Source: Pseudaminobacter soli (ex Li et al. 2025) (GTDB lineage: Bacteria; Pseudomonadota; Alphaproteobacteria; Rhizobiales; Rhizobiaceae). Taken from it: a stretch of DNA of 64,000 nucleotides. The notes beneath the pieces were generated by a model. The model had not been told where the DNA came from. It did not search any database and saw nothing but the letters and a program-made list of their open reading frames with translations. Positions 1 to 8,488 of this stretch are shown here, piece after piece; position 1 is the stretch's first letter; every line of letters starts with the position of its first letter. Made by a program: the position numbers and the translations under genes. The stretch is from positions 372,001 to 436,000 of the forward strand of contig NZ_JARXVF010000001.1 in the NCBI RefSeq assembly GCF_029892515.1, given 5' to 3'.

Positions 1-28
1 AGGTTCAATTTATGCCCCTCCGATAAAT

Positions 29-112
29 CATGATCACATTCGATATTTTGAGACCATTAGAATGTCAATGATACTGACATATCGTGATCATCATTCCACG
101 CCATCGTGATCA
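29..112. promoter_or_regulatory. Putative operator region upstream of amidase
   Basis: Three copies of the palindrome TGATCA lie at 31-36, 85-90 and 107-112. The last two sit in the longer repeat ATCGTGATCA, whose starts are 22 bases apart (two helical turns). Between them is an inverted repeat, ATGTCA at 62-67 and TGACAT at 75-80. This spacing suggests a cooperative repressor or activator site controlling the amidase. The regulator is not in the window, and its family cannot be named from the sequence. Confidence 0.4.
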
Positions 113-150
113 CAATGCCTTCCAACACGCCGCCATCACAGGACCGACCG

Positions 151-2163
151 ATGACTGAAGACAATCTCCACGTCGTGGAAGCCACCATCCCGCAACTGCG
201 CAAGGCGCTCGATGCCGGCACGATCACCAGCGTGGAACTGGTCGCGGCCTACCTCAGGCGGATCGGCTATTACGACCGGCACGGCATCGCCTTGAACGCG
301 GTTCCGGTGCTCAACCCGACCATGTTCGGAGAGGCCGCGGCCTCCGATCAGCGCCGCAGGAGTGGCAAAACGCTGGGCCCGCTCGACGGCATCCCCTACA
401 CGACCAAGGACAGCTACAAGGTCGCCGGCCTGACTGTGGCCTCCGGCTCGCCCGCTTTCGAGCACCTGGTCGCCAATGAAGATGCCTTCACCATCGAAAG
501 GCTGCGCGCCGGCGGTGCGATCCTAATCGGGCTCACCAACATGCCGCCCATGGCCAATGGCGGCATGCAGCGCGGCGTCTATGGCCGCGCCGAAAGCCCC
601 TACAATGCCGATTACCTCACCGCGGCCTTCGGATCCGGCTCCTCGAATGGTTCGGGCACGGCGACGGCCGCAAGCTTCGCAGCCTTCGGGCTGGGCGAGG
701 AAACCTGGTCGTCGGGCCGCGCGCCAGCTTCGAACAACGCGCTGGTCGCCTATACGCCATCGCGGGGCGTGATTTCGGTTCGCGGCAACTGGCCGCTGGT
801 GCCGACGATGGACGTGGTGGTGCCGCATACGCGAAGCGTCGGCGACCTGCTCGAACTCCTCGACGTCATCGTCGCGGACGATCATACAACGCGCGGCGAT
901 TTCTGGCGGGTCCAGCCATGGGTCTCCATTCCGCCAAGCTCGGCCCTGCGTCCGTCCCGCTACACCGAACTTGAGCTTGAAGGATCATTAGCCGGCAAAA
1001 GGATTGGCGTGCCGCGCATGTATATCGGTCGCGACACCGGCGCCGATGCGCCGATCGAGACACGTGCTTCGGGGATCGAGCTATGGGAGCAGGCGGCGGC
1101 TGACCTCCGTCGGCTTGGCGCGACCGTGGTGGAGGTCGATTTTCCGGTCGTCTCAAACTATGAGCGCGACCGGCCCGGCGCAAAATCCATGGTGGATCGC
1201 GGTCTGGTTCCCGAAGAATTTGCCGAACGGGAAATCTGGGACCTCAGCATATGGTCCTGGGACGATTTCCTGCGCGCCAATGCCGACCCGACCATTCCGG
1301 ATCTGGCTTCGGTTGACGGCGCAAAAATCTTCCCGCAGCCGCCGGGCACCCTGCCCGACCGCTATGGCGACGACATCGATCTCGCGAACTATGTGAAGCG
1401 GGCCCGGCAAGGCGTTACCGATCTCGAGAACATCCCGCATCTGGAGCGCGGCCTGAAGGGGCTGGAGGAAACGCGCCGGATCGACTTCGAGAACTGGCTG
1501 GACGCCGAGGGCCTCGACGCAGTCGTGTTCCCCGCCGCAGCTGATGTCGGCCCGGCCGATGCTGATGTAAACGAGGCTTCCGCGCGGTTTGCCTGGCGCA
1601 ACGGAACCCGGGTTTCGAACGGCAATCTGGTGCCGCGGCATCTCGGCATTCCGACCGTCACCGTCCCGATGGGAACGATGGCGGATATCGGCATGCCGGT
1701 CGGCCTGACATTCGCCGGCAAGGCCTATGACGACACGCTGCTTCTTCGCCTGGCCGGAGATTTTGAGCGCTCCGGCTCGCGCCGCACGCACCCGCCAAGA
1801 ACGCCGGAACTCGCCGACGATGTTTTTATCCCGCGCGAGCGGACTGAAACCACCGGGGCAACAATGCCGAAGATTGCGCTTCATGCCGAGACGCGACACC
1901 AGGGCGAGCACGACGAGATACTTGTCACGATCGACTTGGACGCGGCGGACGGCGCCGAACTGAAGGTTCACGTCAATGGTGAACCCATAGACATGCAGCC
2001 AGCAGGCACGTGCTTTAGCAGCCATGTCGTCGTCCCTGCTGTGACGCACAAGGGATTCCACAGCGCCTGGCGCGGTTCATACGGCTCGATCGTCACCGCA
2101 GTCATCCGCCTCAAGGACGGGCGCACCGTTGGTGCTTACGCGGTGACAGGCGGCATAGCGTGA
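151..2163 (+). CDS. Amidase signature family hydrolase
   Basis: Predicted amidohydrolase that cleaves a carboxamide, probably cytoplasmic because no signal peptide is seen. The amidase-signature core is clear: Lys86 in TTKDSYK, a Ser/Gly-rich stretch GSGSSNGSG carrying the cis-Ser, and the nucleophile Ser188 in GEETWSSGRAPAS, an atypical version of the usual DTGGS signature. About 95 residues follow the core (from about residue 575) and form an unrecognised C-terminal extension. The ATG at 151 is chosen because AGGA lies 7 bases upstream; ATG 115 and GTG 106 are in-frame alternatives, but GTG 106 falls inside a TGATCA repeat. The gene converges with the peptide-transporter operon, so the amidase may act on an imported amide or peptide-like compound, but the substrate is unknown. 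Confidence 0.85.
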   Translation: MTEDNLHVVEATIPQLRKALDAGTITSVELVAAYLRRIGYYDRHGIALNAVPVLNPTMFGEAAASDQRRRSGKTLGPLDGIPYTTKDSYKVAGLTVASGSPAFEHLVANEDAFTIERLRAGGAILIGLTNMPPMANGGMQRGVYGRAESPYNADYLTAAFGSGSSNGSGTATAASFAAFGLGEETWSSGRAPASNNALVAYTPSRGVISVRGNWPLVPTMDVVVPHTRSVGDLLELLDVIVADDHTTRGDFWRVQPWVSIPPSSALRPSRYTELELEGSLAGKRIGVPRMYIGRDTGADAPIETRASGIELWEQAAADLRRLGATVVEVDFPVVSNYERDRPGAKSMVDRGLVPEEFAEREIWDLSIWSWDDFLRANADPTIPDLASVDGAKIFPQPPGTLPDRYGDDIDLANYVKRARQGVTDLENIPHLERGLKGLEETRRIDFENWLDAEGLDAVVFPAAADVGPADADVNEASARFAWRNGTRVSNGNLVPRHLGIPTVTVPMGTMADIGMPVGLTFAGKAYDDTLLLRLAGDFERSGSRRTHPPRTPELADDVFIPRERTETTGATMPKIALHAETRHQGEHDEILVTIDLDAADGAELKVHVNGEPIDMQPAGTCFSSHVVVPAVTHKGFHSAWRGSYGSIVTAVIRLKDGRTVGAYAVTGGIA

Positions 2164-2171
2164 CCGCCAAT

Positions 2172-2201
2172 AAGGCATAACCGGGTTTCCGGTTATGCCT
2201 T
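2172..2201. terminator. Bidirectional hairpin terminator
   Basis: A perfect 13-bp stem (arms 2172-2184 and 2189-2201, loop GTTT) lies between the convergent ends of the amidase and the DUF1684 gene. It is followed on the + strand by CCATTTTGG, a weak T tract, so it probably ends the amidase transcript and may serve both strands. Confidence 0.7.
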
Positions 2202-2237
2202 CCATTTTGGAACATTCAGCACACGCCGAGCGCTGCC

Positions 2238-3032
2238 TCAGTCGTGCATCTTGAGTTCGCCGGCCTCGATGCGGATCGGCAGCACGTTTTCCGCCGGCGG
2301 CAGCGGGCACACGGCATGGACGCTGAAAGCGCAGGGCGGGTTGATCGCCTTGTTGAAGTCCAGCACGATGGTGTCGGCCGTGATGTCCTCGCCAAAGAGG
2401 AAGCGCGAGGCGGGATAAGTCTTGTCGCGCGCGGTCTGGTCCCGCAGCACGAATTGCGGCATCTGCGGCGTGCCGTGGGTTGGCAGCAGTTCATAGCGGA
2501 CGCCATCGCGCGTGAAGGCGGCCTTGTGGGTGATCGTCACATCGGTCGGAATGCCCAGCACCGTGTCGACGGTCATCTCGATCGGCTTCTCCAGCGGGAT
2601 CCAGTCGGCAACGATGCGCCAGCTCGGATCGGTCGGGAACGAGTCGATGCCCCGAAAATCATCGCGCTCGGTCGACTCCGTGTCGCGCACGCGCAGCGCG
2701 TTCTGGCCGTTGAGCGTCGTCACTTCCAGCAGCAACCGGCCGGCGGTGAAGCGCGGCGGGTGCTTCTTGTCGAGCTTCAGCAGGAGCGGCTGCGAGCCAT
2801 CCGCCGGCGAGAAGGAAACACCGCCGTCTGACCCCTGCGTCAGCGTACCGACATAAGCGGGACCGGCCGAAAGCAGGATGTCGTTGTCCTCGGCAGAACC
2901 AACCGTCACCGCGCCCGGCTCCAGCCACCAGCGGCCGATGATGTTGAGCCAGCCGTCGTCGGCCTTAAGATGGGCCAGTCGCTTGGCGCGCCAGTCTTCG
3001 ATGCTGCGGATATAGTCGTGCTCAGTCGTCAT
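2238..3032 (-). CDS. DUF1684 family protein
   Basis: A 264-residue protein of the DUF1684 family, recognisable from its C-terminal blocks: YPASRFLFGE, then DFNKAINPPCAF, then CPLPPAENVLPIRIEAGE. The N-terminal part resembles a small beta domain (GWWWLEP-like GRWWLEPGAVTVGS near residue 33). No signal peptide is visible, so it is probably cytoplasmic. The biochemical role of the family is unknown. It lies at the distal end of the peptide ABC transporter operon, separated from the last ATPase gene by an 89-base gap that contains a palindromic repeat, so co-transcription is possible but may be weakened by the hairpin. Confidence 0.8.
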   Translation of the reverse strand: MTTEHDYIRSIEDWRAKRLAHLKADDGWLNIIGRWWLEPGAVTVGSAEDNDILLSAGPAYVGTLTQGSDGGVSFSPADGSQPLLLKLDKKHPPRFTAGRLLLEVTTLNGQNALRVRDTESTERDDFRGIDSFPTDPSWRIVADWIPLEKPIEMTVDTVLGIPTDVTITHKAAFTRDGVRYELLPTHGTPQMPQFVLRDQTARDKTYPASRFLFGEDITADTIVLDFNKAINPPCAFSVHAVCPLPPAENVLPIRIEAGELKMHD

Positions 3033-3066
3033 GCTGCCTACCTTTGGTTTGTCCGCGAAAGCCCTA

Positions 3067-3115
3067 GACCATGATGCCGAAAAGTGGAAACCGGTTTTCG
3101 GGCGACATCATGGTC
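3067..3115. repeat. Rhizobial-type intergenic palindromic repeat
   Basis: Outer arms GACCATGATG (3067-3076) and CATCATGGTC (3106-3115) pair perfectly. Inner arms CCGAAAA (3077-3083) and TTTTCGG (3095-3101) also pair, leaving a GCGA bulge (3102-3105) and an 11-base loop. The CATGATG-CCGAAAA-GTGGAAACCGG-TTTTCGG layout matches a short palindrome that recurs between genes in many Rhizobiales genomes. It lies between the last transporter gene and DUF1684 and may stabilise or attenuate the upstream transcript. Confidence 0.7.
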
Positions 3116-3121
3116 CAAATG

Positions 3122-3868
3122 CTAACGAGGCATTCGCGGAACGCTCTCCAGAAGTTTTTGCGTATAGGGGTGCTGAGGGGCGTCCAGTATCGCGCGGGTC
3201 TTGCCGCTTTCGACGATATGGCCGCGCTCCAGGATGATGATCTCCTCGCAGAGCGAGGCGACTACGCCCAGGTCATGCGAGACGAACACCAGCGTCATGT
3301 TTTCCGACAGCCGCTTGAACAGGTCGACGATGCGAATGCGCGTCGACAGGTCTAGCGCACTGACCGCCTCGTCGGCCAGCACGAGCTGCGGCCGGGCGAC
3401 GATGGCGCGGGCGATGGCAATGCGCTGGCGCTGGCCGCCGGAGAACTCATGCGGATAGCGGTTGATGGCGTCCGCCGGCAGGCCAACCGCATCGAGCGCA
3501 GCGGGCACGGCCTCGCCATGCGCGCCCGGAATGCGGAGCGACTGCAGCGGCTCGGAAATGATGTCGCGCACCTTCTGGCGCGGGTCGAGCGAGGAATACG
3601 GGTCCTGGAACACGGCCTGCACCGAGCGGCGATAGTCGCGCATGAAGCCGCGGCTCGAAGGATCAAGGACAGAGCCAGCAAAATTGATCGTGCCGCCGGT
3701 CGGCTTGGTCAGTCCAAGAAGCAGGCGCAGGATGGTCGTCTTACCCGAGCCGGACTCGCCAACCAGGCCGACGCTGACGCCCTTTTTCACCGCAAAGGAA
3801 ACGCCATGCAGCACCTGGCGCTGCCGGCCATAGCCGAAGGTCACATCGCGCACATCGAGCAGGGTCAT
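3122..3868 (-). CDS. Peptide-type ABC transporter ATPase (DppF/OppF-like)
   Basis: 248-residue nucleotide-binding subunit of an oligopeptide/dipeptide or nickel-type importer. It shows Walker A GESGSGKTT (about residue 36), the signature FSGGQRQRIAIARA, Walker B LVLADEAVSALD and the switch His in FVSHDLGV. It should pair with the neighbouring ATPase under the two permeases. Its start overlaps the stop of the upstream ATPase gene by ATGA (3865-3868), which indicates translational coupling. The C-terminal cysteine-rich oligopeptide-transporter extension found in some OppF proteins is essentially missing; the protein ends soon after HPYTQKLLESVP. Substrate specificity cannot be read from an ATPase. 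Confidence 0.9.
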   Translation of the reverse strand: MTLLDVRDVTFGYGRQRQVLHGVSFAVKKGVSVGLVGESGSGKTTILRLLLGLTKPTGGTINFAGSVLDPSSRGFMRDYRRSVQAVFQDPYSSLDPRQKVRDIISEPLQSLRIPGAHGEAVPAALDAVGLPADAINRYPHEFSGGQRQRIAIARAIVARPQLVLADEAVSALDLSTRIRIVDLFKRLSENMTLVFVSHDLGVVASLCEEIIILERGHIVESGKTRAILDAPQHPYTQKLLESVPRMPR

Positions 3869-4674
3869 GCCGTTCCCTCAAGTGCGTTGTCGAAGGAACG
3901 GGCGGCCTCGACCAGCGTCTTCGTGTAGTCGTGGCGGGGCTGGTCGAAGACGGTCTTCACCGGCCCCTCCTCCACCGCGCGGCCATTGCGCAGCACCGTC
4001 ACGCGGTCCACCACCGTGGCAACCACCGGCAGGTCGTGGCTGATGAACAAAAGTGCCATGCCAACCTCGCGCACCAGGCTGTCGAGCAGTTTGAGGATTT
4101 CCGCTTGCGTGGTCACGTCAAGCGCGGTGGTCGGCTCGTCGGCAATCAGCAGTTTTGGGCGGCAGGCGAGCGCCATGGCAATCGCCACGCGCTGGCGCTG
4201 GCCGCCCGAAATCTCGTGCGGATAGGAATTGGCAATGCGCTCCGGCTGCGGCAGTGCGACATGGTCGAGGAACTGCAGCACCTCGCGCTCTACCTCGCGG
4301 CGCGAGGGCGACTTGCCTTCGCGCGCCAGGCGACGTGCCAGTGGCCCCGCCACCTGCCTGCCGACTTTCATCAGCGGGTCGAGCGCGGTCAGTGGCTCCT
4401 GAAACACCACAGCAACCGAAGAGCCGCGCAGGCCGTTCAGCGCGCGGTCGGGCGTGCCGACGACCTGCTGGCCGTCGAGATGGATCGAGCCGGCAGGCGC
4501 AATCGACTTGGGCAACAGGCCCGTCACCGCCATCGCGGTCAGCGACTTGCCCGAGCCGGATTCGCCGATCAGCCCCATGCGCTCGCCGGCACCCAGGGAG
4601 AACGACAGGTCGGAAATCAGCGTCTTGACGCCGGTCTTCAGCGTGAGCCCGTCGACGGAAAGGAGCGGCGTCAT
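3865..4674 (-). CDS. Peptide-type ABC transporter ATPase (DppD/OppD-like)
   Basis: 269-residue ATPase subunit. Walker A is GESGSGKSL (about residue 36), the signature is [14 protein letters not shown], Walker B is [12 protein letters not shown], and the switch His is in FISHDLPV. The reading frame is open for another 100 codons upstream, but the ATG at 4674 begins a normal ATPase N-terminus ([12 protein letters not shown]) and overlaps the stop of the permease gene by ATGA, so it is the likely start. It partners the neighbouring DppF-like ATPase. Confidence 0.9.
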   Translation of the reverse strand: MTPLLSVDGLTLKTGVKTLISDLSFSLGAGERMGLIGESGSGKSLTAMAVTGLLPKSIAPAGSIHLDGQQVVGTPDRALNGLRGSSVAVVFQEPLTALDPLMKVGRQVAGPLARRLAREGKSPSRREVEREVLQFLDHVALPQPERIANSYPHEISGGQRQRVAIAMALACRPKLLIADEPTTALDVTTQAEILKLLDSLVREVGMALLFISHDLPVVATVVDRVTVLRNGRAVEEGPVKTVFDQPRHDYTKTLVEAARSFDNALEGTA

Positions 4675-5537
4675 CGCGAGATCCTCCTCGTCGGGTCGCC
4701 GATATCGCGCAGGCCGTCGGCCAAGAGATTGATGCCGATCACCAGCGTCACCAGCGCGATGCCCGGAGCGATGGCGCCGATCGGGGCCGTGTAGACCGTT
4801 CCCTGCGCCTCCTGCAGCAGCCGGCCCCATGAGGCGTTGGGCGGTGGCGCGCCAAGGCCGAGATAGGACAGCGAAGATTCGGCAATCACAGCGATGCCGA
4901 ACTGCAGCGCGAAATTGACGCTGAGCGTCGGCCAGATATTGGGCAGCACATGCCTGACCACCACGCCCGGCCATGACGTTCCGGAGGTTCGCGAGGCGGT
5001 GATGTAGTCATTCTGCAGCACGCGCTTGGCGAGAATGCGCGTCAGCCGCGCCACGATCGCCGACATGGCGATGCCAAGCGCCAGAATGGCCGACCAGAGG
5101 CTTGCGCCTTCGCTTGCCGCCACCACCAGCATTGCGAGGAGCAGCGTCGGGAAGGCGATGAGGATGTCCAGCGTGGCAGCCAGCGCATCGTCGAGAAAGC
5201 GCGAGGCGAAGGCCGCGAGCAGTCCGATGGTGACGCCGATGGCGGCACCGATGGCGACCGCGCCGGCCCCGACGATGAGTGCGATGCGCGAGCCGATCAT
5301 GATCTGGGTGAAGAAATCCCGTCCCAGCCGGTCGGTGCCTGCCCAATGGATGAAGGACGGCGCCTCGAGCCGGCCACCCGTCGTGCCGGTTGGATCGTAA
5401 GGGGTCCAGAACAGCGTGAGCAAAGCGACGGCGACATGAATGCCGACCAGGATCAGGCCGATGGTGAAGGTCGGCGACCAGCGCGGCTTGCGAGCGGCCG
5501 CAACGACTGCGGGCGTGAGTTCGTCGGCGGCGCTCAT
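4671..5537 (-). CDS. ABC transporter permease (DppC-like)
   Basis: 288-residue inner-membrane permease of the BPD transport family. An N-terminal membrane segment (FTIGLILVGIHVAVALLTLF) precedes a DppC-type N-terminal motif (HWAGTDRLGRDFFTQIMIGSR). Several further membrane spans and the cytoplasmic EAA-loop region (SRTSGTSWPGVVVRHVLPN) follow. It forms the translocation channel with the DppB-like partner. Both ends overlap their neighbours by four bases. Confidence 0.9.
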   Translation of the reverse strand: MSAADELTPAVVAAARKPRWSPTFTIGLILVGIHVAVALLTLFWTPYDPTGTTGGRLEAPSFIHWAGTDRLGRDFFTQIMIGSRIALIVGAGAVAIGAAIGVTIGLLAAFASRFLDDALAATLDILIAFPTLLLAMLVVAASEGASLWSAILALGIAMSAIVARLTRILAKRVLQNDYITASRTSGTSWPGVVVRHVLPNIWPTLSVNFALQFGIAVIAESSLSYLGLGAPPPNASWGRLLQEAQGTVYTAPIGAIAPGIALVTLVIGINLLADGLRDIGDPTRRISR

Positions 5538-6496
5538 GACGCGGCTCCTGCCTTGTCGCGCAGTCTCGGATCAATCAGGCGCTGAACGAGATCGGCAGTG
5601 AAGCCGACCAGAAGCACCAGAAGCGTCGAGACGAAGAGCACGCCCTGCACATTGGGATAGTCGCGCTGCTGGATACCGAGCAGCAGCATCGAGCCAAGGC
5701 CCGGCAGCGTGAAGACCCGCTCGACCACGACGGCGCCCAGGAAGGCGGAGGCCAACTCGATGCCGAGAATGGAAATGACGGGCACAGCACCGTTGCGGAT
5801 GCCATGCCGGACGAGCGCTTCCGTGAAACTGGAGCCGAGCGCACGAGCGGTGCGCAGATAGTCGCTGCCCAGCACGTCCAGCGTTGCCGCGCGCGCATAG
5901 CGCAGCAGCGAGGCGGACATGACAATGGCGAGCGTCAGCACCGGCAAGGTCAGCGCGCGCAGCGCCTCGGCCGGCGCGTGCCAGCCACGCGACGGAAAGC
6001 CTCCGGACGGGAAGACGCGGATGTTGATGGCGAAGGCCGTGACCAGCAGGATGCCGACCCAGAAGACGGGAATGGCGATGCCAAGCTGCGAGACAGTCGA
6101 AATGGCGGCGCCATACCAGCGATCCGCCTTCACCGCCGAAACGATGCCGAGCGGCACGGCGATGACGATCGCAAGGATGAAGGCCAGCAAGGTCAGCGGC
6201 AGGGTGACCGTCAGGCGAGCGACGATCTCGTCGGCCACAGGCGCACGGCTGATGAAGGAATTGCCGAGGTCGAAGCTGGCGAGGCTGCCGACAAAGCGAA
6301 GGAACTGTTGCCCGAGCGGCAGGTTCGAGCCGACCTGCTCGCGCGCGGCTTCGATCTGCTGCGGGTCGGCGCCCACCGACAGCAGCGCATTGGCCGGATC
6401 GCCGGGAAGCAGGCGGAGCAGCACAAAAAGGACCAGCGATGCGATGAGGAGCGACAGGGCCAATATGGCCAGCCGCCGAAGGACATAGGCGAAAAT
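5534..6496 (-). CDS. ABC transporter permease (DppB-like), non-standard start likely
   Basis: Inner-membrane permease with DppB features: a long first membrane helix, LLPGDPANALL, DLGNSFISRAPV, and the EAA-type loop RTARALGSSFTEALVRHGIRN. DppB proteins normally begin with a basic YxLRRL helix. Here that helix (FAYVLRRLAILALSLL) is encoded upstream of the only conventional codon available, TTG at 6463, and no in-frame ATG or GTG precedes it. An ATT at 6496 lies 7 bases after AAGGAA, a good ribosome-binding site, so an ATT start giving 320 residues is proposed. If TTG 6463 is used, half of the first helix would be lost. Function as the DppC partner is otherwise clear. Confidence 0.82.
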   Translation of the reverse strand: MFAYVLRRLAILALSLLIASLVLFVLLRLLPGDPANALLSVGADPQQIEAAREQVGSNLPLGQQFLRFVGSLASFDLGNSFISRAPVADEIVARLTVTLPLTLLAFILAIVIAVPLGIVSAVKADRWYGAAISTVSQLGIAIPVFWVGILLVTAFAINIRVFPSGGFPSRGWHAPAEALRALTLPVLTLAIVMSASLLRYARAATLDVLGSDYLRTARALGSSFTEALVRHGIRNGAVPVISILGIELASAFLGAVVVERVFTLPGLGSMLLLGIQQRDYPNVQGVLFVSTLLVLLVGFTADLVQRLIDPRLRDKAGAAS

Positions 6497-6523
6497 AAGC
6501 GAGTTCCTTTCGTCCCCAACAGA

Positions 6524-6555
6524 AACATCGTGCGGAAGGGTTTCCGCACGATGTT
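6524..6555. terminator. Strong intercistronic hairpin in the ABC operon
   Basis: A perfect 14-bp inverted repeat (arms 6524-6537 and 6542-6555, loop GGGT) lies between the solute-binding-protein gene and the first permease gene. There is no T tract, so it may not stop transcription fully. Hairpins at this position in ABC operons usually protect the upstream mRNA so that binding protein is made in excess; that role is inferred here. Confidence 0.6.
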
Positions 6556-6609
6556 CGATACAGCACAGCCCGACGCCCCTAATAAGGCGGCGGTGTCAGC
6601 ATTTCAGGC

Positions 6610-8145
6610 TCAGTCCGCGCTCTTCTTGATGCCGTAGGCGAAGAACTGCGAGTTCAGCCCGTTGAGCGGATAGCCGCTGACGTTGGCCTTCGATATCACG
6701 ATCTGCGGATAGAGATAAAGCCAGCTGCTGGCCGCATCCTCGGCGATGGTGCGGTTTGCTTCGGTGAGCTTGGCGGTCTGTTCGTCCGTCGTGGTGCTGG
6801 TTTCAGCCGACTTGATCAAGTCCACGACCTTGGGGTTGTTGTAGCCCCAGTAGAAGTCAGGATTGCCGTAGAACACGATATCGCGGTGGTTGACGTGCTC
6901 CTGCAGCGTCGCCTGGAAATCGTGCGCCTTGTAGATCTTCGTGTACCACTCGTTGGCGGTAATCACGTTGATGTTGACCGTGATGCCGACCTTGGCCAGT
7001 TCGCTCTTGATGAACTGGGCGACGATCGGATGCGGATCGTAGTTCGGCGTGTCGAGCGTGAAGGTGAAGCCATCGGCGTGGCCGGCCTCGGCGAGCAGCG
7101 CCTTGGCGCTGTCCACGTCATACGGATCGACGCCGGTGAGATCGACATACCACGGGTCCGTCGGCGGCACGAAGGAACCGATCAGCGTGCCGTATTCGCC
7201 CCAGATCGAGTTGAGCAGCTTCTTCTTGTCGATGGCGCGGGCAATCGCCTTGCGCACCTTGGCGTCGTTGAAAGGCTCCACGCGATCGTTGAAGGCGAAT
7301 AGTTCCTTGGTGGTGGACTTGCCTTCGCCGACTGTGAATTCAGCATTGTCCTTGAACTGGGCGAGCGAATCCGGGCTCTGAACACCGGTAATGACGTCCA
7401 CCGCGCCGGTCAGCAGCGCGTTGTTGAGCGCGGTTGCGTCTGTGAAGTAGTTGAACACCACCTCGCCGTTCGTCGGCTTCTCGCCCCAATAGCCGTCGGA
7501 GCGCTTGAGCGACAGCGTCGAGCCGCGGCGCCAGTCTTCCAGCTTGTAGGGGCCGGTGCCGTCTTCGCTCGACGTCAGGTCCTTGGCGGCGTCATTGACG
7601 ATCCAGACATAGCTCAGATTGTAGGGCAGCGAGATCGAGCGCGACGAAAGCTTGATGACGACGGTGTTGTCGTCCGGCGTTTCGATCGAGGTGATGGGCT
7701 CGAGGCTTTTCTTGCGCGAGCTCTTGGAATCGGGACCGACCACGCGCTCGATGCTGAACTTCACGTCCTTGGCGGTCAGCGGATCGCCCGAGTGGAACTT
7801 CACGTTCGGCTGCAGGGTGAAGGTGTAGGTCAGGCCGTCGTCGCTGACCTTGTAGTCGCTGGCCAGCACCTTTTCGACCGAACCAGCGTCGGTCAGGCGG
7901 AACAGCGCCTCATAAACGTTGCTGTTGAACGCCTCATTGATGCCCTGGCCAGCGCCGGCGATGTTGTCGAGGTTCTGCGGCTCATAGAGCGAGCCGATCT
8001 TAATCGACGCGTCGGCATCGTAGTTCTCCGCCGCCTGCAGGGCGGAACTCGCCGAGAGGAAGCCGACGAAAGCGGCCGTGACCGCAAGGGCGCGCACGCC
8101 GTACCGGCCCGAATATTTGCCCAACAGGGCCGTTGCACCAATCAT
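6610..8145 (-). CDS. ABC transporter substrate-binding protein, family 5
   Basis: 511-residue periplasmic binding protein of the peptide/nickel/opine type (SBP_bac_5). A signal peptide (basic start, hydrophobic core, cleavage near ASSALQAAEN at about residue 40) is followed by the family blocks: LTYTFTLQPNVKFHSGDPLTAKDVKFSIERV, here near residues 105-135, GTGPYKLEDW, and a C-terminal region with NPKVVDLIKSAE. It delivers substrate to the two permeases encoded downstream. The start at 8145 has AGGAG 9 bases upstream. The nearby amidase suggests an amide- or peptide-like ligand, but that is inference. Confidence 0.9.
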   Translation of the reverse strand: MIGATALLGKYSGRYGVRALAVTAAFVGFLSASSALQAAENYDADASIKIGSLYEPQNLDNIAGAGQGINEAFNSNVYEALFRLTDAGSVEKVLASDYKVSDDGLTYTFTLQPNVKFHSGDPLTAKDVKFSIERVVGPDSKSSRKKSLEPITSIETPDDNTVVIKLSSRSISLPYNLSYVWIVNDAAKDLTSSEDGTGPYKLEDWRRGSTLSLKRSDGYWGEKPTNGEVVFNYFTDATALNNALLTGAVDVITGVQSPDSLAQFKDNAEFTVGEGKSTTKELFAFNDRVEPFNDAKVRKAIARAIDKKKLLNSIWGEYGTLIGSFVPPTDPWYVDLTGVDPYDVDSAKALLAEAGHADGFTFTLDTPNYDPHPIVAQFIKSELAKVGITVNINVITANEWYTKIYKAHDFQATLQEHVNHRDIVFYGNPDFYWGYNNPKVVDLIKSAETSTTTDEQTAKLTEANRTIAEDAASSWLYLYPQIVISKANVSGYPLNGLNSQFFAYGIKKSAD

Positions 8146-8488
8146 TCAAACTGCTCCTGACACATAACTTCGTTGCTACAGGGAAAGCAGACGATTTTCG
8201 AACCATCCCCCACCCCGTCGATCCACGGCAAAGGGCGCGCCCGCTTGCCTTGAGACGACGTGAGCTTGACCCGGAGTTTTCCGCAACTGTCGGGCCGCTC
8301 ATTTGTGCTCAACATACAGTGGGGCGGGTGCAATGCCGAGGAGATAAAAAATTCGATTCAAAGGATTTTCTGGAAATCCATTCCAGATTTGACTGGCCGT
8401 CGACATAAGCATTTCGACGGCATCGCATGCCGCAGCGGCATGCGAAACGACTCCGCAGTGTTCATGCGGGGGCTACCAACGCGAAAAA
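8146..8488. other. Non-coding interval upstream of transporter operon
   Basis: 343 bases between the binding-protein start and the end of the LuxR-type gene. It should carry the promoter of the transporter operon. A stretch at 8345-8400 is AT-richer than its surroundings. The only strong structure is a hairpin with arms TCGCATGCCG (8423-8432) and CGGCATGCGA (8436-8445), which lies downstream of the LuxR gene and may end its transcript, though no T tract follows. No gene is supported. Confidence 0.5.
8423..8445 (-). terminator. Hairpin downstream of LuxR-type gene
   Basis: 10-bp perfect stem with a 3-base loop, 44 bases beyond the LuxR-type stop codon. It lacks a clear T tract on the minus strand, so factor-independent termination is uncertain. 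Confidence 0.4.

Noticed and set aside
1153-2061. 302-codon open frame antisense to the amidase
   Set aside because: It mirrors the amidase coding bias in high-GC DNA, has no recognisable domain and would overlap a clear gene.
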